In this document: positions 1 through 8,483 of the stretch, in pieces
How positions within the stretch are numbered: position 1 is the stretch's first letter
Layout: each line of letters starts with the position of its first letter
Assembly (NCBI RefSeq): GCF_023073915.1
Contig: NZ_JADPKK010000013.1
Coordinates: 620,001 to 684,000, forward strand
Length of the DNA stretch: 64,000 bases
Direction: 5' to 3'
From: Bradyrhizobium sp. 149
GTDB taxonomy: Bacteria; Pseudomonadota; Alphaproteobacteria; Rhizobiales; Xanthobacteraceae
Position numbers and translations under genes: made by a program
Notes under the pieces: model-generated
What the model was told of the DNA's origin: nothing
Databases searched by the model: none
Seen by the model: the letters and a program-made list of their open reading frames with translations, nothing else

Positions 1-68
1 GCAAGCCGATCTTGTCCGCCGCGGAGATCGAGGACATCGTGGCCTTTCTTGCAACGCTTCGGGACTAG
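1..68 (+). CDS. soxX: SoxX C-terminal end (partial, cytochrome c)
   Basis: Only the last 21 codons and the stop lie in the window, ending in the peptide LSAAEIEDIVAFLATLRD. The pattern of an acidic helix followed by (I/V)VAFL..L is typical of the final helix of class I c-type cytochromes. The stop is 8 bases before soxY, and soxZ and soxA follow, so by the common order soxXYZA this should be SoxX, the small cytochrome partner of SoxA in the periplasmic thiosulfate-oxidising complex. The haem-binding motif lies outside the window, so the family call rests on gene order and the C-terminal helix. Confidence 0.7.
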   Translation, partial: KPILSAAEIEDIVAFLATLRD

Positions 69-76
69 AACTGCTC

Positions 77-544
77 ATGCCAACCACGCGACGACAATTC
101 CTGAACCTAGCCGGCAGCCTGACCGTCGCCGGGACGATCCCGATCGTCACGCTGCGGCCGCTCGAGGCGACACCGGCGATGCTCACCGCCGCGATCCGCA
201 ACGTGGTCGGCGAAGCACCTCTGCGCACCGGCAAGGTGAAGCTCGACATTCCGCCGCTGGTCGAGAACGGCAACACGGTGCCGATGACGGTGAGCGTCGC
301 GAGCCCGATGACGGCCGACGACTACGTCAAGAGCATCCACGTCTTCAACGAGAAGAACCCGCAGCCGAACATCGGCAACTTCTATCTCAGCCCCTCCTCC
401 GGCCGCGCCCAGGTCTCCACCCGGATCCGGCTCGCCGACACCCAGAAGGTGGTGGCGATCGCGCGCCTTTCCGACGACACGTTCTGGCAGGTCGCCGCCG
501 ATGTGGTCGTGACGTTGGCCGCCTGCACCGAGGAGATGAACTGA
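77..544 (+). CDS. soxY: Thiosulfate oxidation carrier protein SoxY (variant C-terminus)
   Basis: 155 aa. SoxY is the periplasmic carrier whose C-terminal cysteine holds sulfur intermediates while SoxXA, SoxB and SoxCD act on them. The N-terminus has a twin-arginine signal (TTRRQFLNLAG), as expected for export of a folded SoxYZ pair. The body is SoxY-like, with an Ig-like fold and the TVPMTVSVASPM region. The family normally ends in GGCGG. Here the end is VVTLAACTEEMN: Cys150 sits at the carrier position, but flanking glycines are replaced and five residues follow it. The gene overlaps soxZ by one base (stop/start TGATG) and follows soxX by 8 bases, so translational coupling is likely. It may be a functional variant arm or a divergent paralogue. 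Confidence 0.88.
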   Translation: MPTTRRQFLNLAGSLTVAGTIPIVTLRPLEATPAMLTAAIRNVVGEAPLRTGKVKLDIPPLVENGNTVPMTVSVASPMTADDYVKSIHVFNEKNPQPNIGNFYLSPSSGRAQVSTRIRLADTQKVVAIARLSDDTFWQVAADVVVTLAACTEEMN

Positions 545-861
545 TGGCGGCGCTGATCAACGTTCCGGCGAAAGCCCGGCGCGGCGATGTCATCGAGATC
601 CGCACGTTGACCTCGCACATCATGGAAACCGGCTTCCGCCACACCGCCGACGGCGCGCTGGTGCCGCGCGACATCATCACGAGTTTTATGTGCCGCTACA
701 ACGGCACCGAGATTTTTCGCGCCGATCTCTTCCCGGCGATCGCGGCCAATCCATATCTCTCGTTCTTCACGGTCGCGAAGGAAAGCGGCAAGTTCGAGTT
801 CGAGTGGATCGGCGACAACGGTTATTCGTCCAGCGCATCGGCAATGATCACGGTCGAATGA
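544..861 (+). CDS. soxZ: Thiosulfate oxidation protein SoxZ
   Basis: 105 aa, the usual length for SoxZ. SoxZ is the structural partner that forms the SoxYZ heterodimer and is carried to the periplasm with SoxY. It has no signal peptide of its own, which is normal because it rides on the SoxY Tat signal. Visible family features are the N-terminal IEIRTLTSHIMETGFR stretch, the RDIITSF segment and a C-terminal beta-strand region ending in SSASAMITVE. The start overlaps the soxY stop and the stop overlaps the soxA start (ATGA), so soxY, soxZ and soxA read as one tightly coupled operon. Confidence 0.93.
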   Translation: MAALINVPAKARRGDVIEIRTLTSHIMETGFRHTADGALVPRDIITSFMCRYNGTEIFRADLFPAIAANPYLSFFTVAKESGKFEFEWIGDNGYSSSASAMITVE

Positions 862-1637
862 AGTTTTGGCGCGCGATAGCGGCGGCGGCGCTCCTCGCCA
901 CCATCCCTGCCCTGCTCGCCGGCGAGATTCCGCCGGACGCACGCCGCTCCGGCTATTCGTTCATGGGGCCTGACACGCGCGCGATGCAGGATGACGACAC
1001 CTCAAATCCCGGCATGCTGTTCGTGCTCGACGGCGAGGCGTTGTGGACGAAAAGGACCGGCAGCGCCGACAAGGCCTGTGCGGATTGCCATGGTGATGCA
1101 CGCGGCAGCATGAAAGGCGTCGCGGCGCGCTATCCCGCCTTCGACAAGGCACTGGCGCGCCCCGTCACGCTCGACCAGCGCATCAATCTCTGCCGCAGCA
1201 ATCATCAGCAGGCAACGCCGCTACCCTATGAGAGCCGCGACCTGCTGGCTCTGTCCGCCTTCGTCGCGCACCAATCGCGCGGCATCGCGATCACGGCTGG
1301 CGACGATCCGCAACTGAAGCCATTCGTCGAACAGGGCCGCCACCTTTTCATGCGGCGCGAGGGCCAGCTCAACCTTGCCTGCACCAATTGCCACGACGAC
1401 AACTTCGATAAGCGACTTGCCGGCGCGCCGATCACGCAGGGACAGCCGACCGGATATCCGCTTTATCGCCTGGAATGGCAGACGCTGGGCTCGCTTGAGC
1501 GGCGGCTACGCAGTTGCATGACGGGCGTCCGCGCCCAGGCCTATGATTACGGCGCGCCCGAGCTGGTCGCGCTCGAACTCTATCTGATGTCGAGGGCGCA
1601 TGGCTTGCCGATGGAGACGCCGGCCGTGCGGCCCTGA
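858..1637 (+). CDS. soxA: Dihaem cytochrome c SoxA
   Basis: 259 aa. SoxA, with SoxX, attaches thiosulfate to the SoxY cysteine in the periplasm. A Sec signal peptide covers about residues 1-21 (MKFWRAIAAAALLATIPALLA). Two CxxCH haem sites are visible, C74-C77-H78 (CADCH) and C175-C178-H179 (CTNCH), so this is the two-haem form. The active-site cysteine that carries the persulfide haem ligand is C220 in SCMTGVRAQ. The ATG lies inside the soxZ stop (ATGA). No soxB or soxCD follows; after soxA a different ABC transporter begins, so the rest of the pathway must lie upstream of the window or elsewhere. Confidence 0.95.
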   Translation: MKFWRAIAAAALLATIPALLAGEIPPDARRSGYSFMGPDTRAMQDDDTSNPGMLFVLDGEALWTKRTGSADKACADCHGDARGSMKGVAARYPAFDKALARPVTLDQRINLCRSNHQQATPLPYESRDLLALSAFVAHQSRGIAITAGDDPQLKPFVEQGRHLFMRREGQLNLACTNCHDDNFDKRLAGAPITQGQPTGYPLYRLEWQTLGSLERRLRSCMTGVRAQAYDYGAPELVALELYLMSRAHGLPMETPAVRP

Positions 1638-1714
1638 ATCCACAGATTAGGACTAGGCAGACGCGGAACGGCCGCTAGTATCCGCCCAAATTGAGTCACA
1701 GGGAGGGACCTAAA

Positions 1715-3037
1715 GTGGTCAACCACAAAATCTCGCGTCGTACGCTTTTAACGGGCACTGCCGCGGCTGGCGCGCTCAGCCTGACGGGATTGCCGGCGCG
1801 CGCCGAGGTGAACTGGAAGAAATACGCCGGGACCAAGCTTGAGGTGATCCTCGCCAAGGGGCCCCGCGGCGACAACCTGCAAAAATATGTCAAGGAGTTC
1901 ACCGAGCTCACCGGCATCCAGGTCGAATCCGAGCAGATCCCGGAGCAGCAGCAGCGTCAGAAGGTGGTGATCGAGCTGACCTCGGGACGGCCGAGCTTCG
2001 ACGTCGTCCATCTCAGCTATCACGTACAGAAGCGGCAGTTCGAGAGGGGCGGCTGGCTCGCCGACATGACGCCCTTCATGAAGGACCCGACGCTGACCGC
2101 CCCTGATCTCGTCGAGAGCGACTTCTCGGCAGCCGGCCTGCAATACGCCAGGAACGACAAGGGCCAGATGCTGTCGCTGCCGTGGTCAGTCGATTATTTC
2201 ATCCTCTACTACAACAAGGAGCTGTTCGAGAAGAAGGGCATCGCCGTTCCCAAGACCCTCGACGAGATGGCTGCGGCCGCCGAGAAGCTCACGGATCCCA
2301 AGGAAGGGACCTACGGCTTTGTCGGGCGCGGCTTGCGCAACGCCAACATGGCGATGTGGAGCAACTTCTTCCTCAATTATGGCGGCGAATTCCTCGATGC
2401 CAAGGGCAATATCCTGACCGACGGTCCGGAAGCCATCGCCGCGACCAAGCTGTATCAGACGCTCCTGACCAAATCGGCACCTCCAGGCGTCGCCGGCTTC
2501 AACTGGATGGAGTCGATGGCCTCGTTCACGCAAGGGCGGTCCGCGATGTGGATCGACGGCGTCGGCTGGGCGCCGCCGCTGGAAGATCCGGCCGCCTCGC
2601 GCGTCGTCGGCAAGGTCGGCTACACCGTCGTCCCCGCCGGCCCGAAGGGACAATATTCCTCGACCTATGGCGACGGCATCGGCATTGCTGCCGCGAGCAA
2701 GAACAAGGAAGCCGCCTATCTGCTCTGCCAATGGGTGGTCTCGAAAACCCAGGGCGCGCGGCTGCTGCAGGCCGGCGGCGGCGTGCCGTTCCGCAACTCG
2801 ATCCTCGGCGATCCCGAGATCCAGAAGGGCGTCAAGACCAAGGAGTGGCTGCAATCGGTGATCGATTCCGGCAAGATCAGCAAGCTGGGCCTGCCCGTCG
2901 TGATTCCGGTCGCCGAATTCCGCGATATCGTCGGCGCCGCGGTCACTGCGACCTTGTCCGGCGCCGATCCTGCCGCCGAGCTGAAGAAGGCCAACGATCA
3001 GTACCGGCCGATCCTGGAGCGTAGCGAGAAGGCGTGA
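1715..3037 (+). CDS. ABC sugar-type solute-binding protein (family 1, Tat signal)
   Basis: 440 aa. Periplasmic binding protein of the extracellular solute-binding family 1 that feeds the two permeases directly downstream. The GTG at 1715 is chosen because GGGAGG at 1701-1706 sits 8 bases upstream; an earlier in-frame TTG at 1691 lacks such a site. The N-terminus has a Tat signal (SRRTLLTGTAAAGALSLTG) cut after about PARA. The mature part has the family pattern of an N-terminal lobe (TKLEVILAKGP...), VIELTSGRPSFDVV, PWSVDYFILYYNKELFEKKG and a late AAASKNKEAAYLLCQWV segment. The stop overlaps the GTG start of the first permease. The substrate cannot be read from sequence; oligosaccharides and polyols are common for the family. 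Confidence 0.9.
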   Translation: MVNHKISRRTLLTGTAAAGALSLTGLPARAEVNWKKYAGTKLEVILAKGPRGDNLQKYVKEFTELTGIQVESEQIPEQQQRQKVVIELTSGRPSFDVVHLSYHVQKRQFERGGWLADMTPFMKDPTLTAPDLVESDFSAAGLQYARNDKGQMLSLPWSVDYFILYYNKELFEKKGIAVPKTLDEMAAAAEKLTDPKEGTYGFVGRGLRNANMAMWSNFFLNYGGEFLDAKGNILTDGPEAIAATKLYQTLLTKSAPPGVAGFNWMESMASFTQGRSAMWIDGVGWAPPLEDPAASRVVGKVGYTVVPAGPKGQYSSTYGDGIGIAAASKNKEAAYLLCQWVVSKTQGARLLQAGGGVPFRNSILGDPEIQKGVKTKEWLQSVIDSGKISKLGLPVVIPVAEFRDIVGAAVTATLSGADPAAELKKANDQYRPILERSEKA

Positions 3038-3972
3038 GTGCGTTGACACAATCGGCTCCGGGCGCGGCACAGTCTGATGCCGCGCCGGAGAAAGAGTTAC
3101 GGCCGCCGTCCTACTGGCCGTTCGTGGTGCCGGCCCTGGTCGTCGTGCTCGCGATCATCATCTTCCCGTGGGTCTTCACGATCTGGATGAGCCTGAACGA
3201 GTGGAAGGTCGGCTCGTCGACCACCTTCGTGGGATTCTCCAATTATCTGCGGCTGACGAGCGATCCGCGCTTCATTGAGGCCATCGGACATACACTGATC
3301 TACACCGCACTGTCCGTGCTGCTGCCGCTGGTGCTGGGCACCTTTGCGGCCGTGGTGTTTCACCAGAAATTCCCCGGCCGCGGCTTCCTGCGCGGCGTCT
3401 TCATCATGCCGATGATGGCGACGCCGGTGGCGATCGCGCTGGTCTGGACCATGATGTTCCACCCGCAGCTCGGCGTGCTGAACTATTTGCTGTCACTGGT
3501 CGGGATCCCCGCGCAGCTCTGGGTATTCCATCCCGCGACCGTCATTCCTTCGCTGGTGCTGGTCGAGACCTGGCAATGGACTCCGCTGGTCATGCTGATC
3601 GTGCTCGGCGGCCTCGCCGCCATCCCGAGCGAGCCCTATGAAAGTGCACAGATCGATGGCGCCAGCATCTGGCAGGTGTTCCGCTTCATCACGCTGCCGC
3701 TGATCATGCCGTTCCTGTTCATCGCCGGCATGATCCGCATGATCGACGCCGTGAAAAGCTTCGACATCATCTTCGCGATCACACAGGGCGGCCCGGGCTC
3801 GGCGTCGGAGACGATCAACATCTATCTCTACAGCGTCGCCTTCTCCTATTACGACCTCGGCTACGGCTCGGCGATCGCGGTCGTGTTCTTCCTGCTGATC
3901 GTCCTGCTTGCGGCGGTGATGCTCTATGCGCGCCAGCGCATGCTGTGGACCGAGATCGCGAGCGGAACATGA
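3034..3972 (+). CDS. ABC sugar-type transporter permease, MalF/UgpA class
   Basis: 312 aa inner-membrane permease with six predicted helices, the first at about residues 29-48. The cytoplasmic EAA loop that contacts the ATPase is at about 200-224 (EPYESAQIDGASIWQVFRFI), matching the conserved E..A..DGA......I.LP pattern. The start is a GTG overlapping the binding-protein stop (GTGA), and the stop overlaps the second permease start (ATGA). These overlaps mark one operon of binding protein, MalF-type permease and MalG-type permease. No ATP-binding gene is next to it, so the pump must use an ATPase encoded elsewhere. Confidence 0.92.
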   Translation: MSALTQSAPGAAQSDAAPEKELRPPSYWPFVVPALVVVLAIIIFPWVFTIWMSLNEWKVGSSTTFVGFSNYLRLTSDPRFIEAIGHTLIYTALSVLLPLVLGTFAAVVFHQKFPGRGFLRGVFIMPMMATPVAIALVWTMMFHPQLGVLNYLLSLVGIPAQLWVFHPATVIPSLVLVETWQWTPLVMLIVLGGLAAIPSEPYESAQIDGASIWQVFRFITLPLIMPFLFIAGMIRMIDAVKSFDIIFAITQGGPGSASETINIYLYSVAFSYYDLGYGSAIAVVFFLLIVLLAAVMLYARQRMLWTEIASGT

Positions 3973-4793
3973 CTCCAAGGCAAATCATCGGCAAGATCGG
4001 CCTGTGGTTCTCGGTGTTGGTCATCGTGTCGCCGGCAATCCTGTTCTTCCTCTGGATGGCGTCGCTGTCGCTCAAATTCGAGATCGACAATGCCGCCTAT
4101 CCGCCGGTGTTCATTCCCGAGCATATCGCCTGGAAGAACTATGCCGACGTGCTCGCCTCCAACCGCTTCCTGACCTATTTCATCAACAGCCTGATCGTGA
4201 CAGGCAGCGCGACGTTGCTTGCGCTGCTCGTCGGCGTGCCCGCCGGCTATGGCATCGCGCGCATGTCCGCGCACAAATCCGCGATCGTGATCCTGATCGC
4301 CCGCATCACCCCCGGCCTGTCCTACCTGATCCCGCTGTTTCTCATGTTCCAGTGGCTGGGACTGCTCGGCACGCTGGTGCCGCAGATCATCATCCACCTC
4401 GTGGTGACGGTGCCGATCGTGATCTGGATTATGATTGGCTATTTCGAGACAACACCGCTGGAGCTGGAAGAAGCAGCCCTCATCGACGGCGCCACACGCT
4501 GGCAGGTCTTCCGCCATGTCGCGCTGCCGATCGCCAAGCCCGGCATCGCCGTCGCCTTCATCCTGGCCGTGATCTTCTCCTGGAACAATTTTGTGTTCGG
4601 CATCGTTCTGGCCGGACGGGAGACGCGCACTTTGCCCGTCGCCGTCTACAACATGATCTCGTTCGACCAATTGAGCTGGGGCCCGCTGGCGGCCGCCGCG
4701 CTGATCGTGACGTTCCCGGTGCTGCTGCTGACGGTGTTCGCCCAGCGACAGATCGTCGCCGGGCTCACCGCAGGGGCTGTCAAGGGCGGGTAA
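3969..4793 (+). CDS. ABC sugar-type transporter permease, MalG/UgpE class
   Basis: 274 aa. Second membrane subunit of the importer, with six predicted helices; the large loop after helix 1 (FEIDNAAYPPVFIPEHIAWKNY) is typical of the MalG branch. The EAA loop reads LELEEAALIDGATRWQVFRH. The ATG at 3969 overlaps the previous stop. The stop codon (4791-4793) directly abuts the stop of the convergent permease gene at 4794, so the two transcripts meet with no spacer and no terminator is evident between them. An ATPase gene would be expected here in a complete operon and is absent. Confidence 0.92.
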   Translation: MTPRQIIGKIGLWFSVLVIVSPAILFFLWMASLSLKFEIDNAAYPPVFIPEHIAWKNYADVLASNRFLTYFINSLIVTGSATLLALLVGVPAGYGIARMSAHKSAIVILIARITPGLSYLIPLFLMFQWLGLLGTLVPQIIIHLVVTVPIVIWIMIGYFETTPLELEEAALIDGATRWQVFRHVALPIAKPGIAVAFILAVIFSWNNFVFGIVLAGRETRTLPVAVYNMISFDQLSWGPLAAAALIVTFPVLLLTVFAQRQIVAGLTAGAVKGG

Positions 4794-6446
4794 CTATTCC
4801 GCCGGCGCGGCCGTCATCTCCGCATGCGGCATGTAGTTCTCGCTGGTGCGCCGGCTGAGAACGTACAGTCCGGCTGCCATCACGGCGTAGGCGAAAGCGA
4901 CGGATGGCGTGACGCCGAACCCACCGCCGATGCCCACGGATTCGCCGTGCATGAAGCCGAAGTAGGTCAGGACCGCACCGACCAGGGCGAAGGCCGACGC
5001 CTTCTCGAAATCGCGCTCGATGATGAAGACGCCGATCGCACCCAGGATGAGGCCGCCGAGAATGGAGCCGCCGCCCATCACGTCTAACCCGTGATAGAAT
5101 ACGCCCTGCTGAGGCAACGCGGCGATCGCGGCAGCCTTGACCGCGTCGGCCTTGTCGGCAGCCATTCCGCCGACGGTCGCAGCCGCGTTCATGGTCGAGC
5201 CCAGCATGGTGTCGATCTGGAGCTTGGCCCAGGCTGCCAGATGCGGCGTCAGCGCCAGCACGATCGCAGGCGCATGCTTGATCGGCGTGGTCTGGAACGC
5301 CTGTGCGCCGATGAGCATGCCGATGTAGAGCAGGATCGGCGAGATCGCGACCACCGGCACCAGCGCGAGCAGCACCGGGATGATGCCGAACCACGCCAGC
5401 ACGACCACCATGATGCCGGTCGCGGCCGAGTAGCCGATACGGCCGCCCATCGCCTTCCAGCCGGGATGGCCGATATAGACGGCGTTGATGAAGGGGTTGC
5501 CCATCAGGCAGCCGATCAGACTGACGACGCCGTCGGCGGTCAGAACGCGTGTGGTCGGATATTCGTCGCCGGCCGCTTCCGCGCTCTCGACATTGTCCAT
5601 GGCCTCGACAAGGTCGTAGATGCCGAACGGAATGGCGGTGACCAGGATGACCCCGAGGAATTCGAAGCCGGAGAAGACGTAGCCCACGGCGGGGATCGGC
5701 ACCGAGAAGCCGAAACTGGCAAAGGCATCACCGACGCCCTTGATGCTCAATCCACCCAGATTGAACCCGAACAGGTTCGAGCCCCATGCGATGACCATGC
5801 CGACCGCGATCGCGATCAGGCCCGCCGGAATGCTCTTTGGATACTTCACGCCGCCGAACCAGCTCACCAGGATGATGGCGAAGCAGACCAGGCCGATCTG
5901 CGGCGTCATGTACATTTCGAGCGCCGGCCGCATCGAGATGAAGGTGACGGAAACGCCGGCGAGCGTGCCGAGTAGCGCCGCGCGCGGCGTGATCTTGCGA
6001 ATGAACGGCGCGATGAAGCCGCCGATCATCAGGATGAAGCTCTGGAAAAACACCCAGACGAGACCGGCCGACCAGCCCTTGAGCGGATCGCCGGTCTTGA
6101 TCGTGATCGGCAGCATGATCACGAAGGTCACGATGAACATGTGCGGCACGCTGACGCCGGAGGGCAGCGCGCAGACGTCGTTGCGGCCGGTCTTCTGCGC
6201 CAGACGATAGGCGAGGTATGCATAGTAGAAGGTCGACAGGCACATCATCAGCCCGAGTGCGGGAAGGATGCGGCCGAACACGAGCGAGTCTGGCATCTTC
6301 AACACGAACCGCAACAGGCCCGTGAGCACCAGCATGTTGACGAGGATATTGGTGCCGAAGCCGAAAAACGCGTTCCAGTCGCCCGGTGTCCATAGCGCCG
6401 GCTTGAACTCGGAGGTGCCGGCCGTCCCCGTCGTGCTTGTGCTCAT
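4794..6446 (-). CDS. NCS2-like purine/pyrimidine-type permease
   Basis: 550 aa polytopic membrane protein with roughly 12-14 hydrophobic segments. The general plan (GTNILVNMLVLTGLL near the start, PALGLMMCLSTFYYAYLAYRLA, PSGVSVPHMFIV, a later DLVEAMDNVESAEAAGDEYP segment and GGRIGYSAATGIMVV) fits the xanthine/uracil/AzgA-like permeases, which import nucleobases with protons. The ANxEAxxAGxE-like segment (MDNVESAEAAGDE) is similar to the AzgA signature. It is downstream of a cysteine hydrolase gene with a 10-base gap, so the two are probably cotranscribed and the permease may import the hydrolase substrate or a relative of it. Substrate unknown; this branch is distant from the characterised transporters. 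Confidence 0.75.
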   Translation of the reverse strand: MSTSTTGTAGTSEFKPALWTPGDWNAFFGFGTNILVNMLVLTGLLRFVLKMPDSLVFGRILPALGLMMCLSTFYYAYLAYRLAQKTGRNDVCALPSGVSVPHMFIVTFVIMLPITIKTGDPLKGWSAGLVWVFFQSFILMIGGFIAPFIRKITPRAALLGTLAGVSVTFISMRPALEMYMTPQIGLVCFAIILVSWFGGVKYPKSIPAGLIAIAVGMVIAWGSNLFGFNLGGLSIKGVGDAFASFGFSVPIPAVGYVFSGFEFLGVILVTAIPFGIYDLVEAMDNVESAEAAGDEYPTTRVLTADGVVSLIGCLMGNPFINAVYIGHPGWKAMGGRIGYSAATGIMVVVLAWFGIIPVLLALVPVVAISPILLYIGMLIGAQAFQTTPIKHAPAIVLALTPHLAAWAKLQIDTMLGSTMNAAATVGGMAADKADAVKAAAIAALPQQGVFYHGLDVMGGGSILGGLILGAIGVFIIERDFEKASAFALVGAVLTYFGFMHGESVGIGGGFGVTPSVAFAYAVMAAGLYVLSRRTSENYMPHAEMTAAPAE

Positions 6447-6456
6447 GGTGATGCCC

Positions 6457-7158
6457 CTACGCTGATGTGGAAATCTTCATCGCCTCCAGTACCGCGGCTG
6501 AGCTTGCAACCCAGCCGAAGATGCCGCCCTGGGCCTTGATCATCTTCAGGCCCATCTCGTGAAACTCGGGAAAGTAGGACGCGCAGCCGTCCGAGATGAC
6601 GACGCAGCGATAGCCGCGGTCATTGGCCTCGCGCACGGTGGTGTTGACGCACACTTCCGTGGTGACGCCGCACACCAGCAGGTTCTCGATGCCGTACTTC
6701 TCCAGCACGTCGGTGAGCTCGGTGGCGTAGAACGCGCCCTTGCCGGGCTTGTCGATCACGATCTCGCTGTCGAGCGGATAGAGCTCCGGGATGATGTCGT
6801 GGCCCGCCTCGCCGCGAATGAGAATGCGGCCCATCGGACCGGGGTCGCCAATGCGCAAGGATGGCGCGCCGCGCTCGACCTTCGCCGGCGGCGCGTCGGA
6901 GAGATCGGGCAGATGGCCTTCGCGCGTGTGGATCACCAGCATGCCGGTGTCGCGCGCGGCCTTCAGCACCGCACCGATAGGCTTCACCGCGCGCGCAAGC
7001 TGGCTGACGTCGTTGCCCAGCGTCTCGCCGAACCCGCCGGGCTCCATGAAATCGCGCTGCATGTCGATGATGAGAAGCGCAGTGGCCGACCAGTCGAGCT
7101 CGATCGGCCCGGGTTCGGCGCTGATGACGCCCCATGTCGGCTTGCTTGAGTTCAACAT
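6457..7158 (-). CDS. Isochorismatase-fold cysteine hydrolase, biuret-hydrolase-like
   Basis: 233 aa, cytoplasmic. Isochorismatase-like amidohydrolases use an Asp-Lys-Cys triad, here D32 (IIDMQRDF), K140 (DKPGKGAF) and C170 ([11 protein letters not shown]). The stretch [20 protein letters not shown] resembles the family that includes biuret hydrolase (BiuH) and related ureide or amide hydrolases, so cleavage of a small amide or ureide is likely. The start at 7158 is preferred because an AGGGG site lies about 9 bases upstream; longer in-frame starts lack one. It is 10 bases from the downstream nucleobase-type permease. The pairing suggests uptake and hydrolysis of a nitrogen-rich heterocycle breakdown product, an inference from context. 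Confidence 0.8.
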   Translation of the reverse strand: MLNSSKPTWGVISAEPGPIELDWSATALLIIDMQRDFMEPGGFGETLGNDVSQLARAVKPIGAVLKAARDTGMLVIHTREGHLPDLSDAPPAKVERGAPSLRIGDPGPMGRILIRGEAGHDIIPELYPLDSEIVIDKPGKGAFYATELTDVLEKYGIENLLVCGVTTEVCVNTTVREANDRGYRCVVISDGCASYFPEFHEMGLKMIKAQGGIFGWVASSAAVLEAMKISTSA

Positions 7159-7362
7159 GACGCCCGCCCCTCGCGAGAACTCTCTGTGCCAGGAGTTCTG
7201 CAAGCGCCGTGCCATTATGTACAATGACGAGCGGGCGGACAGCGCGGCAAAATTTGCTGCACTGTCAGAATGTTATCAGGATGGCTCGCGTCTGCTTATT
7301 CGCTGTGCGACGGCTTTGCGACGTGCATTTGCTCAAAGGATGAGCGACAACGAAGCTCGCTT

Positions 7363-8319
7363 TTAGCGGGCAGTATCTCCGTACAGCCGTCGATACTCCT
7401 CCTCGTACGGCGCGTAGGAATCCTTCAGCGTCACCATGTTGAGCAGCATGGTCGCGACCACAATGTTCGCCTTGTCGAACACGCGCGTCTTGACCCAGGC
7501 ACTCTCGGTGCGGCGGCTGCCGGAGAGCGCGACCACCTCGCGCTCGACTTCGTACGCCTCGTCAACAAACAGCGGGCCCTTCACCAGCCTGATCTCCTGA
7601 TCGGCGAACAGGCCGACGGCCGGTCCCTTGGCCGGGAGAGGATCGTCCTTGGAGCGGTACTGTAGCAGCACGCTCAGCATCTCCATGGGGATGATGGGCT
7701 TGCTCCACGGATTGTCGCCGCTTGAATAGTAAGGCGAGGTCTCGGTGACGACCGCGAGCTTTTGCTGCAGCGAAAACGGATAGAGCTCGCCCATGGTCTG
7801 GTCCAACGCCATCCGCACCGTCTGCCGCTGGCTCGTCTGAGCCACCTTCACGTCGTGCAGGATCACGGGATCGGTCAGCGGCTTGAGTTGGCCGAGACGC
7901 GCCTCCAGCGCGGTTGCGGCGTGCGGTTCGCCGACGGAGGCCGTGCCGCGCAGCACCTCGGTGCCATCGCGCTTCACCATCTGGATCTGGCATTGGCTGG
8001 TGCCGGGCAATGGCTTCGACAGGATCGCCTGCACCTCCTCGCCTTCGTAACAGACGCTGCGGTAGTGCGCTGAGAGGCAGCCGCTCGCGAACCAGGCCTG
8101 TCCCCACAAACGCGCACCGAGCGGAGCGAACTGGCTGAAATGCGTCGGGCCTTCGATGGTGCCGCCCTTGAAGCCGAGCTTCTGCGCGGTGGCGTCGTGG
8201 TGGATCGAGGCGTGCGCGTCGTAAGTTTGCGCTTGCAGCATCTGACGCGGCCGGCGCCATGGCCCGATCAGGGCGCCGTCGGTCTCCGTGATCTCGGTAT
8301 TGAACGCTTGTGCCGTCAT
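7363..8319 (-). CDS. Hot-dog-fold (MaoC-like) protein, function unknown
   Basis: 318 aa, no signal or membrane segment. The N-terminal half has a MaoC-like pattern (HDATAQKLGFKGGTIEGPTH, then YEGEEVQAILSKPLPGTSQ), resembling the hydration domain of enoyl-CoA hydratases and fatty-acid-type thioesters. The second half (about 150-318) is a second region without a motif I recognise, perhaps a second hot-dog. The start at 8319 has GGAGGA 4 bases upstream; the other in-frame start at 8337 has none. It is divergent from the indolepyruvate oxidoreductase gene (165 bases between starts), which hints at a shared acyl-CoA degradation context but proves nothing. Confidence 0.6.
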   Translation of the reverse strand: MTAQAFNTEITETDGALIGPWRRPRQMLQAQTYDAHASIHHDATAQKLGFKGGTIEGPTHFSQFAPLGARLWGQAWFASGCLSAHYRSVCYEGEEVQAILSKPLPGTSQCQIQMVKRDGTEVLRGTASVGEPHAATALEARLGQLKPLTDPVILHDVKVAQTSQRQTVRMALDQTMGELYPFSLQQKLAVVTETSPYYSSGDNPWSKPIIPMEMLSVLLQYRSKDDPLPAKGPAVGLFADQEIRLVKGPLFVDEAYEVEREVVALSGSRRTESAWVKTRVFDKANIVVATMLLNMVTLKDSYAPYEEEYRRLYGDTAR

Positions 8320-8483
8320 GGTGTCCTCCGCAAGCAAGCCATGACTAGCAGGAGCGCCACGGATGCGGCCAGCGATATTGACTTCGCTGGTCCATGCCTT
8401 TGACTGTCACAATTCGCGTCGCGCAGCCGCCACTCCCTCCCGCAGCGCAATCCCATGCCGGACAAGAGACGAGGACTTCCGAG

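Noticed and set aside
5091-5975. Long plus-strand frame opposite the NCS2-like permease gene
   Set aside because: Arg/Asp/His-rich composition with no hydrophobic pattern. It is a shadow of the minus-strand permease in high-GC DNA.
7159-7362. Promoter or operator for the hydrolase-permease operon
   Set aside because: Some AT-rich patches (near 7206-7225) but no pair of boxes at normal spacing, so no feature is claimed.
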